Shown here: positions 32,820 through 42,886 of the stretch, piece by piece
How positions within the stretch are numbered: position 1 is the first letter of the stretch
Layout: each line of letters opens with the position of its first letter
DNA from: Plasmodiophora brassicae
Taxonomy: Eukaryota; Endomyxa; Phytomyxea; Plasmodiophorida; Plasmodiophoridae
Length of the DNA stretch: 64,000 bases
Reading direction: 5' to 3'
Assembly: GCA_039704465.1 (NCBI GenBank)
Contig: JASFAU010000002.1
Coordinates: 558,001 to 622,000 of the forward strand
Made by a program: the position numbers and the translations under genes
The notes under the pieces: generated by a model
Told to the model about the DNA's origin: nothing
What the model saw: the letters and a program-made list of their open reading frames with translations, nothing else
Database searches by the model: none

Positions 32820-33790
32820 ATGTCGGCCTCGCATGTGATCACTGACGTAGGCGTGGTCGGGGGCGCGCCCGGCTACCTCAAGGCCATATGCGCGATGGCC
32901 TCGATGATGACAACGTTGTCGCCCTCGTCGGTCCTGCTTCGCATGTTGCGTCGGGTCGGTATGGGCTGCCTGTGTGAGTGCAGTGCTCTTCGCTGACCAC
33001 GTGTGCTGTCCGCAGAAGCGGGACACTGGCGAGATTGCATGGTGCTGTCGCCCGTACTCGGTGCCATACTGTTCTGACTGCCTATTTCGCAGGATTACAT
33101 TGTGGACGAGCGCGCTCGCTCAAACGCTATGGGTCACATACTACTTCCTACGTACACACCCAGTGCGCTCTGTACATATTCATGAGCTTACTCCGTTCCG
33201 ACAGGCCCAAACGATGATACCGTCGCGCTTTGGCTGAGTGTGTTTGGTGCTGTAACCTTCTTTGGGTACCTTTTCGTGCACTATTCCGTGTCGTCGTACC
33301 GAGTAATTATGTAGCTTGTTTGCATCGCTGTGCTATTCGTGACATCTTGCCAATAGGACCGACCGCAGCGTCGGCGCATGCTGTACTATCTGCTGGTGAC
33401 TATCGTTCTGTGGGGGACAGCCTTCACGACCATCGTGCCAAAGAAGCGCCGTGCCGACTATGCCGGCGTCGTCTGCAACATCGTCAATCTCATCATGCTT
33501 ATGGCGCCGTTGTCGACATTGGGCGAGGTGTTTCGAACGCAATCGGCAAGGTCTGTATGCTGTGTATTGCCAGCATTGCGACCAGTTGCATGTGGAATAA
33601 CGCCTTCCATAGGACGATTCCTTCCTTGCCTGCTTTGGCGTCGACGTTTGGTGCAGCATGCTGGCTGCTGTGGGGATACCTTGACAACGACATATTTGTC
33701 TGCGTTCCTAGTGTTATCGCGCTCCTGTTAGGCTCTGTACAGCTCAGTCTGATTGGTTTCTACGGAAGCGGGGCGCCGAAGCATCCATGA
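32820..33790 (+). CDS. SWEET/MtN3 sugar transporter
   Basis: SWEETs are seven-helix uniporters built of two triple-helix bundles. The second bundle is clear: AGVVCNIVNLIMLMAPLSTL, GEVFRTQS, an exon with SLPALASTFGAACWLLWGYL, DNDIFVCVPSVIALLLGSVQ, LSLIGFYG. The first bundle is spread over short exons: AMASMMTTLSPSSVLLRMLR, KRDTGEIA, LWTSALAQTLWVTYY. The PLSTL/LSPSS pair corresponds to the conserved 'hxSPl.tl' elements of both bundles. Several joints in the first bundle are unresolved. The protein ends SGAPKHP. Confidence 0.75.
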
Positions 33791-33864
33791 AGTTCAGCCA
33801 GAATACATTTTAACTCCACTATCAAGTGGAGACGAACCGGTATCAAGTCAGAACGTCGTAGGGT

Positions 33865-36049
33865 TTAATTTCTTGTCAGAAGAACAACGGACTCACAGTG
33901 AGGAGTGTGCGGGAACATGTCGACTAGCGCTGCTTTCACCGCTGTGAACGGCTCGCCAGGGCGCTGTTTAGTTTGCGGTCGAATGAAAGCGGCGACGTCG
34001 GCAGCAAGAGACTTTGGATTACAGGAAACGTAGACCACACGTTTGATCGCAGAGCACGAGCGAATCGACTGGATGACTTTCTTGTGCAACCCAGGCCGTG
34101 GCGGATCAACAACGCAGATGACTTGGGCGTTGGGATGTTTCCCTAAATGCTGCCGGATTGAACGGTCCAAGGTGTCCTAAACGTACAGTGGAGTCAGTGC
34201 GCGACGAGTATTCATATTCTCGTGCTGGCCTTGATACCTCAGCTTTACCAACAATGAATTCGCATCGCGACAGGGCATTCCTTTCGGCATTTAACTGCGC
34301 ATCAGCAACGGCGGATTCCACCATCTCGAAGCCCAGCACTTCTGAAACGCGATCGTGAAGCGTCATGCCGATCGTCCCTGGATACACTGGTCAGGGAATA
34401 CTGACGATCACCCATCAATGACACGCCAAACCTGTGCCACAGCAAACGTCAACCAAGATAGTATGGCGACCAGAGTCAGTGCCTTCCGTCTCGGTTTGCG
34501 TTGCCCAGTCCCCGACGAGGTTGTACAGCATGTTCGCCCCCTGCGTATTTACTTGGAAAAAGGACGTTGGCTGAATCTGGAAACTGTACGATCCCAATTT
34601 CTCAACGATATAGCCAGGACCTCGAAGAGACTCGAAAGGGATATCCATAGGCGTCGAGGTCCCGTATCCCCCATACGACTGCACAACAATCGATGTCACA
34701 CGCCATTCGACACCACCGTCGAGGTCCTCTTTGCTGTAACAGTCAACGGGGAAGCGCTTGCAGAAGTCGTCCTTGAACGAGGCGACCTCAGCCTCACTCA
34801 TGATCCCGAAATCAACCTGCAGGGCCAGCATAACTTCTCCCGTTGTCTTGGCCGTCCGGACCTGCCTGGACGTCAATCCCAGTTCCAACGAGCACCAACT
34901 GCTGTCCTGGCCTACCAGGACTTTACGCCAGAAGCCAGTAGAAGGCGCATCGTTGCCCAACTTTTGGAACGACTTCAGACCAGACTCTGCAATGAACGCT
35001 TCCAAATCGGCAGCAATGCGCGCTGCTACTCTTGGAATAATGACGGATGGACCAGCATGCGCCACAACATGGCGGCCCTCCGTCCGCCCAACAATGAATC
35101 CGACACATGGCTTCCCTTCCAGATCGAGGCCGATCGTCATTTCATTCTTGTTCCGATATCCTGCAGGAACGTAAGCTTACGATTTTCGTGCGTGGGACGA
35201 AGAACGATACCTTCCCGTCCATCGGACCAGCCATGCACAGATTCGATACGGCACGCCATTCGCATGTTAGCATTTGATGGGATATCGCAAGTAGAAGCAA
35301 CGGACAGAGTCGTCGGACAGTGAAGATCGGCGTGTACAGGTTCACGTGGAACTCCTTTCAGATCCAAGGACGGGTACTTCGCGATGTCAGACTTGTAGTC
35401 TTTTCGCAAGGCCTTAACCACGTCCGTCAAGGAGTCCCTCAAGATATCCACCTTCTTGGCAAGTTGCTGTTCGTATGTAACGGACAGCCAAGGAGTAACA
35501 ACTTCCTCCAACGGGCGGACGCTTGTCACCTGAAGTGAGGGGTCGCCTGAATTTCGCGCACGCTTGGTGTTCCAGCGTTCGAACGATTCCTCTCTCACTC
35601 GCTTGTCTCGCTGGCTTTCAGCCTGGGCCATTGTACGCCGTTAGTTGTGCATGCACACTGGAAACGAAATGGGAAGCTGACGCCATACAATGAATTCTGC
35701 ATCCGATATAATATACGGCAAGTCGCTGTCAGGACGGGTTAGCTTATTCAGAAGTTCAACAGCAGCCCGCTTCGCTTCTTCGGTTTGGAACGTGACAACA
35801 CCACGATCACGGTTTTGTTTCTGGAAATCAACCCACATTAGAACTTTTCGAACCTCCATCAGGAACCCCGCATACCTTGAACACTGCAAGGTACTCTTTC
35901 ACGTTCGCCTCTTCAATCTACTCCACTGGGCATAAGCGCGGACAGGATACGGTCGAGCAGAACGACCGACTGACCATATTTTGGAAATGTGGAGTTGTCA
36001 TATAGCCCGCCAATGGTTTTATCGAAACCGCAAATCCATCAGTTGACAT
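33865..36049 (-). CDS. TRMT2A: tRNA (uracil-5-)-methyltransferase TRMT2A-like
   Basis: Makes m5U54 in tRNA. Exon 1 (MSTDGFAVSIKPLAGYM) and exon 2 (VRKVLMWVDFQKQNRDRGVV) form an N-terminal RRM as in animal TRMT2A. Then VVTPWLSVTYEQQLAKK, a TrmA central region, FQIQPTSFFQVNTQGANMLY, VDVCCGTG (SAM motif I), VVDPPRPGLHKKVI (motif IV), VVYVSCNPKSLAADV with the nucleophilic Cys region, and VKAALVDMFPHTPHCESVV at the C terminus. This order is unambiguous. Start codon overlaps the start codon of the divergent DTWD1-like gene. At least five introns. Confidence 0.92.
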
Positions 36050-37588
36050 GGCAGACGCGGGCGTTTCAGCCGTCATGCTCGCGATGGTTCTCCAACGGGA
36101 CGCCGAGCGGCTACGCAGCAGACGCTGTAGCATGACCGGGCGCGCAGTCCGCCACGGACTCCGAAACATGCCCTCGCCGAGATGTGCCTTGCAGGAACGC
36201 TCGCTGTTCGAAGGCGAGCTCGACTGCCTTCTCCGGGAGAAGTGCATCTGCGAGAATGAGTGCCCGCTGAGCTGTCATGCGAACGTTCAGTTGAATCGTG
36301 GACTAGTTACGCATGTCGTCCTGGGTTGTCGCCGTCGATGGAGGCACATTCCTAACCGGGATGCGGACCAGGAGGTTCCTACCGTCACAAAGTGGTTGCG
36401 AACTGCTTTGTCTCGTATCTTTCCCGATTTGCCTAGCCCTTCAGACGTCGACCTTGAACTCATGGTCAAGCACGCTCTTGAATATAATCAGATAATTGGG
36501 CGGGCCTCGAAACCTGTCCGGCGAGCACTACTTGCCGTTCCGTATATTGTCGGTGGCGATGACAAGACAAACTTTGATACGACTCCAGGTAAGACTGCAT
36601 TTGTACATTGTGGGCGACTTGTTGAGCCGTCTGTGCAGAGCTCGATGCAGCCCTGGCTTTGCAGCGCGAGCGCCGGTTCAACATTTGGAATGACGCACTG
36701 GACGATGAGGCGCTGCGCGAAAAGCGATCAAAGCCAGAGGACGAACAAGCGCAGCGGCGTACGTTAATGGGGCCGTTCGACTCGCTGAAGTTGTCTGTTG
36801 ACGTCGTCGGCCTGAGGCAGGTCGAGCGCGCCCCTTGCCCTAAATGCAACCATCGAGAGTACCTGTACTGCCCAATGTGCATGGTCTGGGCTCTGCCGAT
36901 AGGGTGCCCACTTGTTATGCCGAAACTCAGTCTCCCGTTCAACATCGCTGTTGTTGCCAAGCGTAGTGAATGGGCTAAGAAGTGCACGGCTGTGCACGCC
37001 TGCGTGGTTGCTCCTGACAACGTATCGCTGGTTGAATACCCTGGACAAATGGACCGCATCGGTACAATTTTCTTGGACGGGCCCTTCGTTAAGAGTTGCT
37101 GATCACACGTTTGTGATAGACGAAATGGACCCGACAACAACGCTGGTGCTGTACCCGAACAAAACGGCACTGGATATGCAATCTGAGGAGGCCCTCCCGA
37201 AGCTTCGCGGTTTGAAGAATCTCATTGTGGTGGACAGTACGTGTCGAGGAGCGAGGGGAATCATGCGTGACGACCGGCTGCTGTCGTTACCGAGTGTGGC
37301 AATCAAATCCAGGCATACGACATTCTGGAAGGTACAGTACGGCAGGTGTCGTATCGTTGGTTTTTCATGGCGTTGACTGATGATAAACAGTTCACCAGCC
37401 ACGGGCCGGAATTCCTGGGAACCATTGAGGCGATCTGGTACTTCCTCGTTGATACCTACGAACGCATCCATGCCGAGAAGTACGACGGGCGCTATGACGA
37501 CCTGATGTTCCTGTATATCAACCAACTGCGCCGTGTCGAAGAGAAGGTGGCGAACGCGGAGAAAAAGCCCAAGGCGTGGTGCAACTGA
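36048..37588 (+). CDS. DTWD1: DTW-domain tRNA-uridine aminocarboxypropyltransferase (DTWD1-like)
   Basis: Installs acp3U in tRNA. The zinc-binding part reads CPKCNHREYLYCPMC, followed by LSLPFNIAVVAKRSEWAKKC, TAVHACVVAPDNV, LIVVDSTCRGARGIMRDDRL, AIKSRHTTFWK, LGTIEAIWYFLVDTYERIHA, KYDGRYDDLMFLYINQL. In DTWD1 the signature is DSTW; here the frame gives DSTC. An N-terminal region (ELDAALALQRERRFNIWNDA and further upstream to 36048) joins in phase through a GTAAGA...TGTGCAG intron, making the protein longer than human DTWD1. Whether the first 180 residues belong to the same gene is less certain; the real start may be at 36075. Confidence 0.82.
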
Positions 37589-37653
37589 AGACCTCCGATT
37601 CGTGTTCCGTTTCCTTCTCCACTGTTGACACTGTATTTGCATTCGCATTGCTG

Positions 37654-38010
37654 TCATTTGTCCATACTGGGTTGACTCGGAAGCCCGTCTGCCATATTCG
37701 AGGGAGGTATATCGCGACCGTGGCGTGACGACGTCGTTTCCTGCCAGTTCCGCATGTAGACGTGCGGAGGCAGCATAAGCGCCAGGTATGCAGACTGCGA
37801 CCGCATCAGACGCTGCCTCTTCGACCAGTAGTCATCGCGGCGCATCGGCACGCCACCGCGTATGCCCCGCTTCTCCGGAAGCGGGGCGACCCTGCCGTTT
37901 TCTTCACCTTTGTCTCCATGATCCGTCTTGGTTACGTCTGACACTTCAGACGAGGCCTGCGCCTGGACAGCGACGGCGAGCAGGACGACAACCAGCAGCG
38001 CACCAGCCAT
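37654..38010 (-). CDS. Small secreted protein
   Basis: A 118-residue frame starting MAGALLVVVLLAVAVQAQAS, a textbook signal peptide with a likely cut after AQA. The mature part is charged and has no Cys pair: TKTDHGDKGEENGRV, RRDDYWSKRQRLMRSQ, LPPHVYMRNWQE. I do not recognise a family. It could be a vesicular-trafficking or extracellular factor. It converges on the DTWD1-like gene (66-base gap). Confidence 0.5.
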   Translation of the reverse strand: MAGALLVVVLLAVAVQAQASSEVSDVTKTDHGDKGEENGRVAPLPEKRGIRGGVPMRRDDYWSKRQRLMRSQSAYLALMLPPHVYMRNWQETTSSRHGRDIPPSNMADGLPSQPSMDK

Positions 38011-38284
38011 GTGTGGAGGCGAGACGAATCGTGCGGTCTGCGGGGCGCGCTGTAGGTCGACGCCTCGACGATTGTGCGAAACTGCAGTCACGCACTCCGG
38101 CGCCCGTCGGCCGTCGCTGTCTTGGGAGCCCCGCACGGCTATACATAGCTGTCGCCCTTGACAGGCCGCGTTGCGCCGTCCTGCCCGGCCCGGATGCGTC
38201 GTATGCCGGAACGGGGTGCGCGGAAGCGAGACCTACCCACAGCTGACTACCTAGTCCGGGGTGGACAGAAAGTGCTGGGGACGC

Positions 38285-38306
38285 AGAGAGAGAGAGAGAG
38301 AGAGAG
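38285..38306. repeat. (AG)n microsatellite
   Basis: About eleven AG dinucleotides just downstream of the stop of the minus-strand basic nuclear protein gene. Confidence 0.8.
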
Positions 38307-38324
38307 TGAGACTGAAGGCAACGG

Positions 38325-38750
38325 CTAGCTGTTTCGTGCGCGTAGCCTCTTTAGTCGTTCCCGTTTCGCCTTCTTGCGCTGCCGCTGTTCGGCGTCGCGT
38401 GCGCGCTGCTGCGATTTCGTCAGGCTGCGCGGCTCGATCACGATGAGCCGGTTCCGGGTCAGGTCGAACCGGACGTGACGCTGCTGATCGGCAACTACTG
38501 CCTGCCCGTCGCCGACGCCCACCGCTTCTCCGGTATCGCTCTTCTCGTCCGCCTCGTCCATCGTGCTGTCGGCGCCCATGGCGCGCTGATGGCCTTCGCC
38601 GCTGTCGATAACTTCCATACCGGCGGTGTCTGTGTATGCGGCCAATCGCTGAGAGGCGCAGCGCGCGACCTTCCTCCGCCGGTACTCGGCCACGTAGCAC
38701 TGGCGGGCGCTGCTGTGATTGGGTGCAAGTGCACAGGGAACGATTGGCAC
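38325..38750 (-). CDS. Small basic protein, probably nuclear
   Basis: The convincing part runs from MEVIDSGEGHQRAMGADS to the end: an acidic stretch (MDEADEKSDTGE), then QRHVRFDLTRNRLIVIEPRS and a strongly basic C terminus (QRQRKKAKRERLKRLRARNS). HVRF fits the PP1 docking consensus RVxF, and the basic tail suggests nucleolar location. No full-length family is recognised. The 5' end is unclear: an ATG at 38788 overlaps the ankyrin gene's stop and could splice to CYVAEYRRRKVARCASQRLA. Confidence 0.45.
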   Translation of the reverse strand: MPIVPCALAPNHSSARQCYVAEYRRRKVARCASQRLAAYTDTAGMEVIDSGEGHQRAMGADSTMDEADEKSDTGEAVGVGDGQAVVADQQRHVRFDLTRNRLIVIEPRSLTKSQQRARDAEQRQRKKAKRERLKRLRARNS

Positions 38751-38780
38751 GCACCCGGCACGTGAGAACTCGCGTTAGTA

Positions 38781-40268
38781 CTATCCATTGCGTCTGGCGC
38801 CCGGCGCCGCCAATCGTAGACGAATCCGGGTCATGTCGTCGATGGCGTCCCGAACATTGGCGCCGTAGAATCGTCGGCCGTGCGCCAGGAACAGCACCTG
38901 GTTCCACAGGTCGCGAGGCAGGCGGTCCAGGAGGCGCTCGGCAACGACAACGGCTCGGACAGCGGCCTGTCGCTGTCGGTGGAGCCGTCGAGGCACTCGC
39001 CGGCAGAGGAGCGCGTCTGCTCTGCGACCCCACGTCGGCCGGACCGGCGGGCGACACTCGCCCGTGATACGATGCCAGTGCCAGCACAGCTCGCGAGTCG
39101 CCCCTGCATGGCCCATCTGCAACGTGTCGGTGATGGCGCTGCGGATCAGGCCGGATGCGTCGTCGACGTGGCCGACCAGCAACCGAAGGGCGCGATGGTG
39201 CCCGTTGGCACAGGCCGCCCGAAACGCGTCCGGCAGGCGGGGCGCGCGTCGCACGCTGCCGAACCCCAACAGCACCGACACGGCAACGACGTCGCCGGCC
39301 TCTGCCGCTGCGATGATCGCTGCGTTGTGGTTGGCGGCCGGGTTGCATCCGGGAACCCTTAGCAGCGTCGTCAACACGCGGTCGTCGTGGCAGGACGCCG
39401 CCTCGCTTAGCGGCAGGTCGTCGACGTCGAACCTACGTAGCGGCCCCACATGTCATCGATACGCTTCAGCGGAGGAGTGCCAGCAGGCCGACCTGCCGGG
39501 GTCCATGTGCTCCAGGAGGAGCTCGGCAAGTGGCAGGGCGACACGCCGATCGGCGTTGGCCCTGGAACAGGCCGCCCGAAGCGGGGCACATCGCCACGCG
39601 CAGGGGTCGGCCGTCGTCCGCTGCAGAAGGACGCGCACGATGTCGATGTGCCCGTTTCGCGCCGCCTGTGTCAGGCAGTCGCCATGCAGCGCGCTGGCGT
39701 CGACGCTCTTCTCCACGATCAGTCGCTCGACGATGCGAACGTGCCCGGCCGATGCTGCGTTACGAAGCGCCTACGTGCGTCGGTTCGCCGGTTCAGTCGT
39801 CCCCGGACGGTAGGGCCATCGAGCGCGCGCGCACACGCCCACCTGACTCTGGGACGCGCCCGGATTGCACCGCTCCGACTGGAGAAGGATGGCGACGACG
39901 CGGTCGTGCCCGTTCAGGGCGGCCAGGCGTATCGCTGCGTTGTCTTCGCCCGACCACCCGTCGCCGATCGCGACGCAGGCGCCCGGGTCGGCCTGCCGGT
40001 CATGGATCAGGAAGCGGACGACGTCCCAATGGCCCCGTTCTGCGGCAGCGACCAGGGCGCGGTCGTAATCCGCCTGTCGCAGGCAGGTGAACCTGCACAG
40101 CTGTTCCACAACTGGCAGGCTGCCTTGGTGGCATCCGTCGACAAGGTACGCCTCGGCAAGCGGGTCGACGCGCCGCCGAGCGACGAGCTTCTCAGCGGCG
40201 TCCGGGTCCCCTGTCGCAATCGCCCAGCGAAGCTGCTGGTGGAAGGCATCGTCACGCCCGCTCGTCAT
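38781..40268 (-). CDS. Ankyrin-repeat protein
   Basis: Ankyrin-type helix pairs occur across three exons: DRALVAAAERGHWDVVRFLI, NAAIRLAALNGHDRVVAILL, ALRNAASAGHVRIVERLIVE, CLTQAARNGHIDIVRVLLQR, AAIIAAAEAGDVVAVSVLLG, RAACANGHHRALRLLVGHV. The style (divergent 'A...G....V..LL' repeats, starting MTSGRDDAFHQQLRWAIATG) resembles the large ankyrin families of amoebae and their viruses, but introns mark it as cellular. The upstream frame runs without a stop into Copia integrase sequence (see findings). I start at 40268, where ankyrin character begins. Confidence 0.7.
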
Positions 40269-40433
40269 GGTACATGTCGCTCCTCGAGCAATATCTTGCC
40301 AGCACGTACCCGTCCCCGTTCGCGCCTGGCAGCCGTGCGCCCCGGTGCATCCAGCCAGAACGAGCGTCTCCAGACACTTCTGGATCATCGCCGATTCGCT
40401 GATGCGGAATACTAGGGCGGCGCGCATATAATC

Positions 40434-40883
40434 ATTGTCGGCATCATCGTGATCATCTTCCGAGTCCGACATCAGATCTGGTACTTCGTCATCATCGTCG
40501 CCGAATTTGTCTTCAAAGAACGCGATGTCTCTCGTTATCACGACCTTGGAGCGTTCTGGATCGCAAATTCGGTACCCTTTGGTTGCTTCCGGGTACCCGA
40601 CGAAGACGCCTCTGCGCGCCTTCGAGTCCAGCTTCTTTGCCTTGTCGTCTTTGTACATGACCCTGCAACCTCACGTCCGTTATAGATGTGCCACATCCGG
40701 CTTGACCTTGTGCACCTTCTCATAAGGGGTCACTCCGACGTCCAGAGCCCTGCTGCTGCTGCGGTTCCGTAAGTAACACGACGTGTTCACCGCCTCAGCC
40801 CATCACGATTTGGCCATGCCCGCGTGATGAAGAATCGTCCTTGCCATCTCCAGCAGCGTTCGTCCCATGCGTTCCGCGACGCC
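40434..40883 (-). repeat. Left arm of inverted duplication in the Copia element
   Basis: Reverse complement of 40962-41382, nearly identical at the inner end (GGCGTCGCGGAACGCATGG... on the minus strand) and diverging outward. It encodes VAERMGRTLLEMARTILH, a stop, then YEKVHKVKP and the acidic linker DSEDDHDDADND. Confidence 0.85.
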
Positions 40884-40961
40884 GTTCTGCGCTTGTCTGC
40901 GCGGGACGCTCTTCTCGTGCTTGATTCCGTTGCTTCGTAGGTAGTCCTCGAATTCCTTACT

Positions 40962-41382
40962 GGCGTCGCGGAACGCATGGAACGAACACTGCTGGAGATG
41001 GCAAGGACGATTCTTCATCACGCGGGCATGGCCAAATCGTGATGGGCTGAGGCGGTGAACACGTCGTGTTACTTACGGAACCGCAGCAGCAGCAGGGCTC
41101 TGGACGTCGGAGTGACCCCTTATGAGAAGGTGCACAAGGTCAAGCCGGATGTGGCACATCTATAACGGACGTGAGGTTGCAGGGTCATGTACAAAGACGA
41201 CAAGGCAAAGAAGCTGGACTCGAAGGCGCGCAGAGGCATCTTCGTCGGGTACCCGGAAGCAGCCAAAGGCTAGCGAATTTACGATCCAGGAAGGCAAATT
41301 CGGCAACGATGATGATGACGAAGCACTGGATCTGATGTCGGACTCGGAAGATGATCACGATGATGCCGACAATGATGGCGGT
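40962..41382 (+). repeat. Right arm of inverted duplication in the Copia element
   Basis: Pairs with 40434-40883 across a 78-base loop (40884-40961). Point differences include gggacgaacg versus ggaacgaaca near the inner end, and gggtacc versus ggctagc further out, which turns a Tyr codon into a stop in this copy. Confidence 0.85.
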
Positions 41383-41769
41383 GGTGAGAAGCAGGAGGAG
41401 CAGGAGGAGGTCCAGGAGCGACGTTCCGGACGAGAACGAAAGGCACCTGTTCGATATGGGTTCGACGAATACGCCGGGATGGCGATTGAGGAAATGCTCA
41501 TGACGACCCAAGGAGACCCGAGAACGAGGCGCGAGGCGCTGGAGTCGGCGGATGCAGAAAAGTGGCAAGTCGCGACTGATAACGAGTTGTAAAGCCTGAA
41601 CAAGAACCGAACTTGGGAGCTGTGCCCAAGACCAGCTGGACGGAAGGTCATCGACGGACGCTGGGTGTTCAAACTGAAACGGGACCAGGACGGCAACCCG
41701 TCCCGTTACAAAGCTCGCTATGTTGCACCGCCTTGATCTTTCTTTCATCCCCGACGGTGATCTCCACCG

Positions 41770-42716
41770 GAACCTTCAGAGCTTCGTAATTCTGGAATCT
41801 TGTCTTGTCACCACACCGCCTTGGCTGCTTTCATTTGCTCCGCCTCGTTCTCCGACTCCGCGCCGGGAACCTCTCCGTCGTCCTCCGAGTCGTCCGTGAT
41901 CAGATCGGGGACATCCTCGTCGTCCAACTCCGCGCTGCGACCTCGCTGGCCTCCTCCAGCAGATACGCCGTGAGCAGGAACTCCTGCTTTGCTGCCTTGG
42001 CTGACTCCTTCGACTTGTTTCTGCAGTCTTTCGCCAGATGGCCCTGTTTTCCGCACTCAACAGTTGCGCGTTTCCTTCACCTTTCTTTTGCTCTTCTTCC
42101 GCGACACCGTCTTGTCGCCCGTGAAGAGAGCCGATTCACCATCACCGTTCTCGCCACCCTTCTTGCGTCGCAGCCTAGCATCCTCCAGGAGGAGATCGCT
42201 GCAGATCGCCTCCACCGTCGGATTTGCCACTCGCAGTAGTACAGTTACAGCAACTTGCAAGTGCTTCGCACTTCGCAGTCACGTTTGTGAGCAGCACCTG
42301 ACAAATTCTGCATCCGACATCGTCCCGCCGGCCGCCTTCAGCTTGAACAGCTTCTTCTTCATGCTCAGCAAGTAGTCCTGCAGGCTGTTGTTCCCTTTGT
42401 ACTCGGCTCCCCACAGGTCCTTCTCGATAGCCACTGCGTGTGCCGTACTTGGTGTCGACGCATACTGGTTCTGGAGGATTGCCCAGGCTTCGTGCACGGT
42501 CTCGGTTGCCATTATGTGCACCATGACACTCCGCTCCACTGCCGCGACGAGCTGCGCGAAGACCTCATCCTCCTGATCCGTCTCCGCCTTGGTCGTGATC
42601 AGGGCGCTGGCCTTCCGCCCGCGCAAGAACGCCTTGAACGCGAACGCCCACGTGGGGTAGCTGTCCGCGCCCTTCAACTTTTCCCCTTTGAAGCTCTTTG
42701 AGACATGGGCTGCCAT
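41770..42716 (-). pseudogene. Copia gag pseudogene
   Basis: Begins MAAHVSKSFKGEKLKGADSY and shows the gag UBN2-type body (VHEAWAILQNQYASTPSTAH, LWGAEYKGNNSLQDYLLSMK). The following segment ADSTVEAICSDLL-like (NPTVEAICSDLLLEDARLRR) is in another frame. The zinc knuckle is split: RNC ends one frame with TGA and ECGKQGHLAKDC continues in the next, so the C-x2-C-x4-H-x4-C motif needs a two-base correction. Several frame changes show it is dead. Confidence 0.75.
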
Positions 42717-42886
42717 AACCTGTTATGTTTTCTTGGCTTCCTGCTTGGTCGTGGAACTAGTCGACATGTTGGAAATGGGTCGAAATGATGAATGAATTGA
42801 AGTACTAGACAACGGAGGCGGCGTGGGCTCGCGCCTCGCAGTGCGCGCCGAGTCGCTCGTTAGGGAGACGTGTGCACCAGGCAGCG

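Larger units (their letters stand above)
40434..42716. mobile_element. Rearranged, degenerate Copia-type LTR retrotransposon
   Basis: Pieces of one Copia element in conflicting order. Minus strand 42716-41735: gag (MAAHVSKSFKGEKLKGADSY), a CCHC knuckle split by a frameshift, and the protease-side segment YEALKVPVEITVGDERKIKA. Plus strand 40962-41730: integrase C terminus through the start of reverse transcriptase (VIDGRWVFKLKRDQDGNPSR) with an internal stop. Minus strand 40961-40434: integrase core (YLRSNGIKHEKSVPRR, NGVAERMGRTLLEMARTILH). The YxDD catalytic part of reverse transcriptase and RNase H are absent, and I found no LTR pair. It is not autonomous. Confidence 0.82.

Noticed and set aside
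38251..39348. A 365-codon Arg-rich minus-strand frame
   Set aside because: Overlaps the ankyrin gene and the basic-protein gene in a different frame; RRR/SRS-rich composition is typical of a shifted GC-rich frame.
39450..40415. A 321-codon plus-strand frame opposite the ankyrin gene
   Set aside because: Antisense shadow; the minus strand has clear ankyrin repeats.
40434..42716. An intact, active retrotransposon
   Set aside because: Pieces are in conflicting orientation with stops and frameshifts, reverse transcriptase is truncated, and no LTRs were found.
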